A stretch of DNA of 18,067 nt from Maritimibacter sp. (GTDB lineage Bacteria; Pseudomonadota; Alphaproteobacteria; Rhodobacterales; Rhodobacteraceae). The position numbers were made by a program, and so were the translations under genes. The stretch spans positions 1-18,067 of the forward strand of contig JAGRMP010000110.1 in assembly GCA_020441225.1 (NCBI GenBank), given 5' to 3'. Position 1 is the first letter of the stretch, and every line of letters begins with the position of its first letter. Below the pieces are notes generated by a model that saw only the letters and a list, made by a program, of their open reading frames with translations, was not told the DNA's origin and did not search any database. Below are positions 7,274 to 13,396 of the stretch, piece by piece.

Positions 7274-7984
7274 TCACTCCGTCGGCGCGTTTGCGTTGCG
7301 GCCCGCGAGCAGGGCCGAGATTGCATAAGCCGTCTCGGGGGAAAGCCCGGCCAGGATCGCGGCGGCCACATCGGGCCGCATGCGCCCGAGAAATCCGGCC
7401 GCGAACTTGGGATCCATCGCCGCGAACACCGGGGCCGCGTCCTTGGGTTTCATGTTTTCGTAGACCGACGTCAGGCGTTCGAGATCCGCTTCCGCCGCTG
7501 TCGAGGCCTGCGCCATGGTCGACGAAAGCCGGCTCTCCGCTTCCTCGAGCGCAGCCATGTTGCGCTGGATCTGTGTTTCCGCCACGGCCAGCGCCTGCAG
7601 GCGGTCCTGAAGCTCCGATTCGCGGATCGCCACCCGCGCTTCGCGGTCGTCGAGTGCGGCGAGGACGACGGCGATGTCGTCTGCCGTCGTGCAGTCCGCC
7701 CCGCTCTCAGCCTCCTGGTCCCGCCCGATCGGGTCGGACGCGCTCGCAAGCGCCGACCCGGCCTCGCTGCCTAGGCGCAGGACGCCGGACAGGGCGAGCA
7801 TCGCCGCGATCGCCATGAGACCGCTGCGGCCAGCGCGTCTGCCCGTCCGTTTGCCGGATTGCTTTCCAGCCCGCTTGCCAGTGCGTTCTTGGCGGCCGTC
7901 GAGTTGCCTCCCGGGGCCGGCCGGACCGGTCGCGGCCCTGAGCGACCTGGCAACGGCCTGCGGGATCCTTGCCGGCCACCTCAT
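7274..7984 (-). CDS. motE: MotE-like membrane-anchored periplasmic protein
   Basis: The C-terminal region (about 172-228: YENMKPKDAAPVFAAMDPKF, LGRMRPDVAAAILAGLSPE) is the MgtE-N-like helical module of the MotE family. In Sinorhizobium meliloti MotE is a periplasmic chaperone for the motility protein MotC. The 236 residues run as: a basic N-terminal tail with five xGK/Rx tetrapeptides (35-54), one membrane helix (about 55-72), a coiled coil (about 103-172), then the MotE module. A single Cys98 lies in the periplasmic part. Start ATG 7984 overlaps the upstream stop as ATGA and has GGTGGGG upstream; an in-frame extension to 8095 would overlap the neighbour by over 100 bp and is rejected. ATG 7816 would remove the basic tail but has no good ribosome site. 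No MotC homologue is evident in the window. Confidence 0.85.
   Translation of the reverse strand: MRWPARIPQAVARSLRAATGPAGPGRQLDGRQERTGKRAGKQSGKRTGRRAGRSGLMAIAAMLALSGVLRLGSEAGSALASASDPIGRDQEAESGADCTTADDIAVVLAALDDREARVAIRESELQDRLQALAVAETQIQRNMAALEEAESRLSSTMAQASTAAEADLERLTSVYENMKPKDAAPVFAAMDPKFAAGFLGRMRPDVAAAILAGLSPETAYAISALLAGRNANAPTE
7823..7882 (-). repeat. Coding tetrapeptide repeat in MotE-like N-terminal tail
   Basis: Five consecutive 12-bp units encode TGKR-AGKQ-SGKR-TGRR-AGRS (residues 35-54) just before the membrane helix. The units differ at third positions, so the repeat is old or kept by selection rather than a fresh expansion. The strong positive charge fixes the tail in the cytoplasm by the positive-inside rule. 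Confidence 0.7.
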
Positions 7985-8529
7985 CGCGTCACCCCACCGA
8001 CACGGGCGCGGCGCGAAAGGAACAACGGCGGTTCTGCATCTTGAGCGCCACCGGGCACCGCGCCGTCTTCCGCCGCCGCCGCGGCCGCGACCCAAGCCGC
8101 ATCCTGCGCTGCCTCGGGATCGGCGGCAGGCACCGAAACGGGCGCGGCCGGCGCGACCGGCTCCGCCGCCATATGCGGCTCGGCCGCCGGAGCAGCGTCG
8201 GGCGCGGCATCGGGCGCCACACTCGGCGCGACATCGGGCAGGTCGTTGAGCGCGGCAAGCATCAGTTCGAGCTTGCGCGCCGCGGCCTCCGCGCGTTCGG
8301 TAAGCGCGGTCAGGGTTTCCGAGGAATGTCCCGCCGCCTTGCGCGCGAGGTCGAGGGTGCGGGTCATGTCATCGACCTGCGCGGACAGCAGCGCCACTGC
8401 GCCGCCGACCCCGTTTTCGAGATTGTTGAAACGTTTCAGCCGTTGCGCGAGCACGCCGCAATAGACCGCCGCCCCGAGCGCGCCCGCCCCCAGCAGGATG
8501 TCCGATACCAATGTCACGATCTGGTCCAT
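7981..8529 (-). CDS. Small membrane-anchored coiled-coil protein of the fliL-motE region (DUF6468-like)
   Basis: The function is unknown. The 182 residues begin with a membrane helix (about 5-27, LVSDILLGAGALGAAVYCGV, with a Tyr-Cys pair near its end). LAQRLKRFNNLENGVGGAV and a helical, probably coiled-coil segment follow (about 28-95). An Ala/Pro/Asp-rich tail (96-170, with PDAAPDAAPAAEP) ends in a basic end, SRRARVGGVTR. The N-terminal layout is like the DUF6468-type proteins found beside fliL and motE in alphaproteobacterial flagellar clusters; I cannot confirm the family without a profile search. Start ATG 8529 has GGAGGG 5 nt upstream. The stop overlaps the motE-like start as ATGA, suggesting the two products act together. 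The gap to fliL is 21 bp. Confidence 0.8.
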   Translation of the reverse strand: MDQIVTLVSDILLGAGALGAAVYCGVLAQRLKRFNNLENGVGGAVALLSAQVDDMTRTLDLARKAAGHSSETLTALTERAEAAARKLELMLAALNDLPDVAPSVAPDAAPDAAPAAEPHMAAEPVAPAAPVSVPAADPEAAQDAAWVAAAAAAEDGAVPGGAQDAEPPLFLSRRARVGGVTR

Positions 8530-8550
8530 TCTGGCCCTCCGTCGCCCGCT

Positions 8551-9057
8551 TCAGCTCAATACGAATTCCATGACGAGAAGGTCGCGCACCCGTCCGTCGC
8601 CGGTCACCAGTTGGATCCGGCGCAGCATCTGGGCGCGCAGCCCGATCAGCGCCGACGGATCCTCGAGATCGGTCACTTCCACAGCCCGCAGGTAGGAGTT
8701 CAGGACGTCCATCACCCGCGGCGTAAGCTGTGTCACATCCGCCTCGGCGCCGGGGGCCACCTCCAGCTCTGCGCGGAACCGCAGATGCCGCGTGGTCGTC
8801 CCGCCGCCGATCGAAATCACCAGCGGGTCGAGCGGCACGAAGGCCACCGGCTGCAATTCATCGATCACGGTTTCACCGCCGTGCGCGGCATCGCCGGACC
8901 CCTCCGAATGCCCGAGAATCAGCCCCGAATAGACCGCGAAAAACCCGCCACCGCCCAATGCGGCAGCCAGTACGAGGCCAATCAACACGCCCCGTTTGCC
9001 TTTTTTCTTCGGCGCTTCGCTTTCTGCGCCCGGTTCTTCGAGCTCTTCTTCAGCCAT
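8551..9057 (-). CDS. fliL: FliL, flagellar basal-body/stator-associated protein
   Basis: FliL is a single-pass membrane protein whose periplasmic domain rings the stator and supports torque. The 168 residues hold an acidic then basic cytoplasmic head (KKKGKRG, 17-23), a membrane helix (about 23-48), a Gly/Ser linker, and the FliL domain from about 68: FVPLDPLVISI, RHLRFRAELEVAPGAEAD, RVMDVLNSYLRAVEVTDLED and the C-terminal VRDLLVMEFVLS. This order and the end at VLS are typical. Start ATG 9057 has GAAGGA about 8 nt upstream. It is the first gene of the minus-strand block and faces the fliF operon across a 117-bp region with a CtrA-type box 42 nt from its start. Confidence 0.95.
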   Translation of the reverse strand: MAEEELEEPGAESEAPKKKGKRGVLIGLVLAAALGGGGFFAVYSGLILGHSEGSGDAAHGGETVIDELQPVAFVPLDPLVISIGGGTTTRHLRFRAELEVAPGAEADVTQLTPRVMDVLNSYLRAVEVTDLEDPSALIGLRAQMLRRIQLVTGDGRVRDLLVMEFVLS

Positions 9058-9098
9058 GGGTCTTTCCTTCGTTGGCTTCGCTTATAAACCGGCAGGAG

Positions 9099-9113
9099 CT
9101 AACCGATTGTTAA
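9099..9113. promoter_or_regulatory. CtrA-type binding box in the fliL-fliF divergent region
   Basis: The sequence CTAA-CCGATTG-TTAA differs at one base from the CtrA consensus TTAA-N7-TTAA. It lies 42 bp from the fliL start and 61 bp from the fliF start, the only AT-rich part of this divergent gap, which also has CTTATAAA at 9081-9088. CtrA controls class II flagellar genes in Caulobacter and is needed for motility in several Rhodobacterales. One site could serve both operons. Binding itself is inferred. Confidence 0.6.
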
Positions 9114-9174
9114 TCGCAATCGGAGAAAGTGGTCCGCGACGGGGGCAGAAGCCCGCTCACTCAAGGAGAACGTC

Positions 9175-10812
9175 GTGCAGCAGCTCAACGCAGTCTGGTC
9201 GGGCCTCGATTTACGGAAACGAATCATCGTGATCGGCGCCACGCTGGCGGTGTTCGCCGCGGTGCTCGGCCTCGCCCGGATGGCGGCGCAGCCGTCCATG
9301 GCCTTGCTCTATGCCGGGCTGGAGCCGGGCCCCGCCGGTGAGGTCATCGAAGCGCTCGAGGCGCGCGGCGTCCAGATCCAGGTCGAAGGCGGTTCGATCC
9401 TGGTGCCCGCAACCGAACGCGACGCGCTGCGCATGACGCTCGCCGCTGAAGGGCTGCCCACCAATTCGACCAAGGGGTACGAATTGCTCGACGGGCTGTC
9501 CGGGTTCGGCACCACGAGCCAGATGTTCGACGCCGCCTATTGGCGTGCCAAGGAAGGCGAGCTTGCGCGCACAATCCTGTCGTCGCCCTCGATCCGCTCT
9601 GCCCGCGTCCACATCGCCATCCCCAATCCGCAGACCTTCCGCGACCGCGGCGCACCGTCCGCGTCCGTCACCGTCACCACGGCCGATGGAACCCTCTCCG
9701 CATCGCACGCCAAGGCGCTGAAATTCCTTGTCTCTTCCGCAGTTCCGGGGCTATCGCCCGAGAATGTTTCCGTGATCGACTCGCGCGGTGGGCTGATCGT
9801 TTCGGGCGACGAAGCACCCGGGGCCGCGACCGACGGCGAAGATCAGACCGAAAAACTGCGGCACAATGTCGAGCGCCTGCTCGAAGCGCGGGTCGGCTAT
9901 GGCAATGCCGTGGTCGAGGTCGCCGTGGACCGGGCCACCGACAGCGAAAAGATTTTCGAACGCTCCTTCGATCCCGACGGTCGCGTGGCCATCGCCTCCG
10001 AGACCGAGGAAAGCAGCACCGCCGCGACCGACTCGCGCGACGGCGGGGTGACGGTGGCCTCCAACCTGCCTACCGGCGACGCTGCCGGCGGCAACGGCGA
10101 ATCTTCGTCCAACAATTCCGAGACCCGCGAGCGCATCAATTACGAGGTTCCGGAAACGACGCGCGAAATCCTGCGCGCACCGGGCGCGGTCCGCCGCATC
10201 AGCGTGGCCGTGCTGGTCGACGGGATTCGCGGCACCGATGCGTCCGGCGCCCTGACCTGGGAGCCGCGCAGCGAAGAAGAGCTCGCAGCCCTGCGCGATC
10301 TCGTCGCCTCGGCGGTCGGTTATGACGAAGCGCGCGGCGACATGATTACCATCAAGTCGATGGAATTCGAACCGCTCGCGCCCGAAGGGTCCGCGGCGAC
10401 CGGCGGTCTCATGTCGAATTTCAATGTCGATGCCATGGCGCTGGTGCGCCTGGCCACCCTGGCCATTGTCTCCCTGGTTCTGGGCCTGTTCGTCCTGCGC
10501 CCGATCTTCTCGCAGCAGGGTCGCACGGCCAGTGCGGTCGGCGCCATCGCCCCGCCCGAACCCGATCGTGCGTCGGCGGACAAGGCCGGCGATCTGCCCG
10601 CCCTGACCGGCGAGATCGACGACGGGGGTGCGCTGCCGGGCGGTGAGCTCGCCGTGGTCTCCGACATCGACTTCAACACCGTCAGCGACCTGCCGGCGCT
10701 GACCGGCGGCGACCCGGTCACACGCCTGCGCGCCCTGATCGAGGAACGCCAGGCCGAAACGGTCGAGATCCTGCGCGGCTGGATGGAAGACGACAAGGAG
10801 GAAACCGCCTGA
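9175..10812 (+). CDS. fliF: FliF, flagellar MS-ring protein
   Basis: FliF builds the MS ring in the inner membrane, the base on which the export gate and C ring assemble. The 545 residues contain a first membrane helix (about 17-37), ring-building motifs (LYAGLEPGPAGEVIEALEAR, MTLAAEGLPTNSTKGYELLD, RAKEGELARTILSSPSIRSA, RVHIAIPNP), the beta-collar region with a Ser/Asn-rich stretch near 300-320, VRRISVAVLVDG, a second helix (about 421-443) and a cytoplasmic tail. The tail ends DPVTRLRALIEERQAETVEILRGWMEDD, the kind of C-terminal helix that binds FliG. Start is GTG 9175 with AAGGAG 6 nt upstream. The stop overlaps the fliH start by one base (TGATG). fliG, often next to fliF, is absent here. 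Confidence 0.97.
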   Translation: MQQLNAVWSGLDLRKRIIVIGATLAVFAAVLGLARMAAQPSMALLYAGLEPGPAGEVIEALEARGVQIQVEGGSILVPATERDALRMTLAAEGLPTNSTKGYELLDGLSGFGTTSQMFDAAYWRAKEGELARTILSSPSIRSARVHIAIPNPQTFRDRGAPSASVTVTTADGTLSASHAKALKFLVSSAVPGLSPENVSVIDSRGGLIVSGDEAPGAATDGEDQTEKLRHNVERLLEARVGYGNAVVEVAVDRATDSEKIFERSFDPDGRVAIASETEESSTAATDSRDGGVTVASNLPTGDAAGGNGESSSNNSETRERINYEVPETTREILRAPGAVRRISVAVLVDGIRGTDASGALTWEPRSEEELAALRDLVASAVGYDEARGDMITIKSMEFEPLAPEGSAATGGLMSNFNVDAMALVRLATLAIVSLVLGLFVLRPIFSQQGRTASAVGAIAPPEPDRASADKAGDLPALTGEIDDGGALPGGELAVVSDIDFNTVSDLPALTGGDPVTRLRALIEERQAETVEILRGWMEDDKEETA

Positions 10813-11477
10813 TGTCGAGTTTGCTCCAGCTCGAGGAATTCGCCGAGGCGGATCTCGTCGCAAGACGCCGCACCGAGGCTCGGGCCGAGGACCCCGCCGG
10901 CGCTGCGGAGGGCGCCTCCCCGCAGGCGGAGCCCGCGCCTTCGATCACGCCCGAGATGCTGGAAAAGACCCGGCTCGAAGGCTACGAAGCCGGCTACAAG
11001 GCGGGCTGGGACGACGCGACCCAGGCCGAAACCAGCGAACAGACCCGGATCGGCGCCGAGTTCGCCCGCAATCTCCAGGATCTCGGCTTCACCTTCCACG
11101 AAGCCCGCAGCCATGTGATGCAGGCGCTCGAACCGCTGCTTGCCGGGATGGTCCAGCGCGTCCTGCCCCGGCTCGTGTCCGAAACCATGGGGCAGACCAT
11201 CCTCGAAGAGCTCCTGCCGCTCGCGACCGACGCCGCCGATACCCCGATCGAGATCGTGGTCGCCCCGGCAAGCCGGCCGGTCCTCGAACAGATGCTCACC
11301 GGCGCAACGAGCGTGCCGTTCTCGCTGGTCGAAGAGCCGACGCTCGCGCAGGGACAGGTCTTCCTGCGGTCCGGCAAAACAGAACGTCATATCGATTTCG
11401 CCTCCGCAATCGACCGCATCGGCGCGGCGATCGAGGGGCTTTACGAACTCAACGAAAAGGCTTTCCGCAATGGATGA
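10812..11477 (+). CDS. fliH: FliH, flagellar export ATPase regulator (FlbE-like)
   Basis: FliH is the peripheral stalk that links the ATPase FliI to FliN at the C ring and holds FliI inactive until docking. The 221 residues have a variable acidic N-terminus, then the FliH-type GxxxG run LEGYEAGYKAGWDDA (Gly57, Gly61, Gly65), a long helix, and a C-terminal domain with VLPRLVSETMGQTILEELL and IDFASAIDRIGAAIEGLYEL. The place between fliF and fliN matches flbE of Caulobacter, which is a FliH homologue. It shares one base with fliF (TGATG) and overlaps fliN by 8 bp, so translation is coupled on both sides. The FliH family evolves fast; the GxxxG run and position are the main evidence. Confidence 0.88.
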   Translation: MSSLLQLEEFAEADLVARRRTEARAEDPAGAAEGASPQAEPAPSITPEMLEKTRLEGYEAGYKAGWDDATQAETSEQTRIGAEFARNLQDLGFTFHEARSHVMQALEPLLAGMVQRVLPRLVSETMGQTILEELLPLATDAADTPIEIVVAPASRPVLEQMLTGATSVPFSLVEEPTLAQGQVFLRSGKTERHIDFASAIDRIGAAIEGLYELNEKAFRNG

Positions 11478-11754
11478 CTTCCCCCTCGCTCACGATGACG
11501 ACAGCAATCCCTTCACCCAGGTCCCGATCGAAATCACCGTCTCGGTCGGTCGCGCGCGGCCGGTCGTGCGCGACCTCCTGCGGCTCAAGCCCGACGCCGT
11601 GCTGACGCTCGACAAGAAGGTCACTGACCCGGTCGAGCTCTATGTCGGCGACCGGTTGATCGCCCGCGGCGAGCTCGAGGAATGCGAGGGCGATGGCTCC
11701 GGCCAACTCGCCGTTCGGCTCACCGAGGTGGCCGATCTGAAGACCGGGCTCTGA
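11470..11754 (+). CDS. fliN: FliN, flagellar C-ring (switch) protein
   Basis: FliN forms the base of the C ring and takes part in switching and export-ATPase docking. The 94 residues are essentially one SpoA (surface presentation of antigens) domain: VPIEITVSVGRARPVVRDLL, LTLDKKVTDPVELYVGDRLI and ARGELEECEGDGSGQLAVRL. The length is near the short FliN form of about 90-140 residues, with only 20 residues before the domain. Start ATG 11470 is chosen because MDDFPLAHDDD is the natural short N-terminus and lies inside the fliH 3' end (8-bp overlap); a longer in-frame opening to 11140 would run inside fliH. AAAGG lies about 9 nt upstream. fliP follows after 4 bp. Confidence 0.95.
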   Translation: MDDFPLAHDDDSNPFTQVPIEITVSVGRARPVVRDLLRLKPDAVLTLDKKVTDPVELYVGDRLIARGELEECEGDGSGQLAVRLTEVADLKTGL

Positions 11755-11758
11755 GCCG

Positions 11759-11782
11759 ATGCCCATGCCGATGCCTGTGCCG
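11759..11782 (+). repeat. Hexamer repeat at the fliP 5' end
   Basis: Four 6-bp units, ATGCCC-ATGCCG-ATGCCT-GTGCCG, encode Met-Pro pairs ahead of the signal sequence and supply several in-frame starts. Gain or loss of a unit by slippage would stay in frame and change only the number of possible start codons. Confidence 0.7.
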
Positions 11783-12526
11783 ATGACCTCGCCGGGCCGC
11801 GTTGCGGCGGTTGCGTTAACCACGATCCTGATCGTCCTCGCCCTGCCCGCTCACGCCCAGGATATCTCGATCTCGCTCGGGGCCGACGACGGCAGCCTCG
11901 CCACCCGCTCGATCCAGCTGATCGTGCTCATCACGCTCCTGAGCCTGGTCCCCGGACTCGCGGTGATGATCACCGCCTTTCCCTTCATCGTGACCACGCT
12001 GTCGATCCTGCGCCAGGCCATCGGGCTCCAGCAGTCGCCGCCCAATATGTTGATCATCTCGCTGGCCCTGTTCCTCACCTACTTCGTGATGGAGCCGGTC
12101 TTCACCGAGGCCTGGACGACCGGTGCCGAGCCCTTCACCAACGGCGAGATGGAGCTTGAAGAAGCCTTCACCACCGCGTTGGTGCCGTTCCGGACGTTCA
12201 TGGCCGCCCGGGTCGACGGCGAGACCTTCGCCTCGCTCGCTTCGCTGCGCGACGGCGTCGATGCGGCGGCCGCCGGTCCCGACGCGCCATTGTCGTTGCT
12301 CGTCCCGTCCTTTCTGCTGAGCGAGATCTCGCGCGCCTTTCAGATCGGCTTCCTGGTCTTTCTTCCCTTCCTGATCATCGATCTTGTCGTCGCGGCCGTG
12401 CTGATGTCGATGGGGATGATGATGGTCCCGCCCGCCATCGTCTCGCTGCCGTTCAAGCTCGCCTTCTTCGTGGTCGCCGACGGATGGACGCTCGTATCGG
12501 GCGCGCTTGTCCGAAGTTATTTCTGA
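11759..12526 (+). CDS. fliP: FliP, flagellar export gate protein
   Basis: FliP forms, with FliQ and FliR, the export channel of the flagellar type III system. The 255 residues have a cleavable signal sequence, usual for FliP (cut after about AHA, residue 33), and membrane helices at about 52-80, 96-112, 190-215 and 228-250. Signatures are clear: FPFIVTTLSILRQAIGLQQS, PPNMLIISLALFLTYFVM, LLSEISRAFQIGFLVFLPFL, IIDLVVAAVLMSMGMMMVPP and LPFKLAFFVVADGW. The start is uncertain: ATG occurs at codons 1, 3, 5 and 9 because of a hexamer repeat, and none has a good ribosome site; MTSPGRVAAVAL from 11783 would be a normal signal peptide. Translation probably depends on the fliN stop 4 bp upstream. An intrinsic terminator follows. 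Confidence 0.96.
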   Translation: MPMPMPVPMTSPGRVAAVALTTILIVLALPAHAQDISISLGADDGSLATRSIQLIVLITLLSLVPGLAVMITAFPFIVTTLSILRQAIGLQQSPPNMLIISLALFLTYFVMEPVFTEAWTTGAEPFTNGEMELEEAFTTALVPFRTFMAARVDGETFASLASLRDGVDAAAAGPDAPLSLLVPSFLLSEISRAFQIGFLVFLPFLIIDLVVAAVLMSMGMMMVPPAIVSLPFKLAFFVVADGWTLVSGALVRSYF

Positions 12527-12560
12527 GCGGCGGATCCAAGCCCATGACCTCCGGGCCGGC

Positions 12561-12584
12561 AAACGCCGGTCCGGCGTTTTTTTT
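12561..12584 (+). terminator. Intrinsic terminator after fliP
   Basis: An 8-bp stem AAACGCCG/CGGCGTTT with a 3-nt loop runs into eight consecutive T residues (12577-12584), 34 bp after the fliP stop. This is a textbook rho-independent terminator ending the fliF-fliH-fliN-fliP operon. Confidence 0.93.
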
Positions 12585-12826
12585 GCAGCAGACCTCCCGG
12601 ACCCGCGCGATGGTGATCCACCCACCGGGAATTTCCGGCCCGATGGCTCCGGGCCACGGCTTGCCGCATGCGCCCGCGCGACCGGAGTGCCCGGCGAGTG
12701 TCCACCGAGACCTTCGCCACCTCCGCATCGCGTGGCGCCGCCGTCGATCGCCGCTTCACGGGGCGGCCCACGGATATATGCGGCTGGACGGTCTTGCCCG
12801 GGCAGGCTGATCGCGCCGGACATTCA

Positions 12827-12877
12827 ACAGGCCCGAACCTCCGACACGCCCGAACCTTCGACAGGCCCGAAACTCAG
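12827..12877. repeat. 17-bp direct tandem repeat, three copies
   Basis: Three head-to-tail units: ACAGGCCCGAACCTCCG (12827), ACACGCCCGAACCTTCG (12844) and ACAGGCCCGAAACTCAG (12861). Neighbouring copies differ by two to four bases. A decayed fourth unit may occupy 12878-12894. The unit is not a multiple of three and lies in non-coding DNA. Confidence 0.75.
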
Positions 12878-13284
12878 ATAGGCAGGACCGGCACAGCAAT
12901 CCGGCATCCGCCCGCCCAGCGCAGACCCGCGCCGATCGATGGCGAACCCGGAGCCGGACCGTCGCGGCGCCGACGCACCAATCGCCACTCGGCGGAGAAA
13001 CCGCGCCCGGTTCTGGAATGTCGATCCCAAGCCGCGTCCGCGGGGAAAACCTCGCAGCGATGTCTCATGCGACCGGCCCAGGTTCCCCGGAGCCGCCGCA
13101 CCGGCCCCGGCGGCCGCGGCGGCGTTCGGGTCTCACCCACGGTCCGCAGACAGGCGCCACTGACACGGTCTCGGTCACCGTTGCGTTCTTGACTTGACGA
13201 AAACCACCGCGCCGACCGGTCCGCGGGAACCGAATGCGGATGTCGCGCGGCCGCCGGGGCCGAGGACGCGCCGGCCCAGGGCGT

Positions 13285-13310
13285 CCCGTCCCCGGTCACC
13301 CGGGCACGGG
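13285..13310 (-). other. Strong hairpin 87 bp downstream of flgI
   Basis: On the minus strand: CCCGT-G-CCCGG, loop GTGA, CCGGG-G-ACGGG, two 5-bp GC-rich stems around one G.G mismatch with a GNRA-type tetraloop. It lies 87 nt after the flgI stop. There is no T-run after it, so it is not a classical intrinsic terminator; it could stabilise the 3' end of the flgE-flgK-flgL-flgI transcript or be chance in GC-rich DNA. Confidence 0.35.
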
Positions 13311-13396
13311 CGGACCCCGGTCGACCCGTTCGATGGCAGGGCAGCGGCAATCTTGCGATGATCCACCAAGGCACGCGCCGGACCGGACGATCCGGG

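Larger units (their letters stand above)
12527..13396. other. 870-bp convergent intergenic region without a recognisable gene
   Basis: Between the stops of fliP and flgI I see no protein with recognisable motifs on either strand. Open frames here are arginine/proline-rich, typical of non-coding GC-rich DNA. It holds the fliP terminator (12561-12584), a 17-bp tandem repeat (12827-12877), a strong hairpin (13285-13310) and very GC-rich tracts around 13090-13125. It may be decayed remains of a gene or accessory DNA; nothing shows which. Confidence 0.6.

Noticed and set aside
7985..8095. N-terminal extension of the MotE-like gene to 8095
   Set aside because: It would overlap the upstream gene by over 100 bp; the ATGA-coupled ATG at 7984 with a GGTGGGG site is far better.
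11816..11830. TTAACC CtrA half site inside fliP
   Set aside because: It lacks a second half at the right spacing and lies within coding sequence with no gene start just downstream.
12827..12894. CRISPR array
   Set aside because: Units are contiguous without spacers, only 17 bp, and no cas genes are present.
12668..13192. A 174-codon plus-strand frame and a 166-codon minus-strand frame (12874-13374) in the convergent gap
   Set aside because: Both are Arg/Pro-rich with no motif, no convincing ribosome site and no family resemblance; random open frames are common at this GC content.
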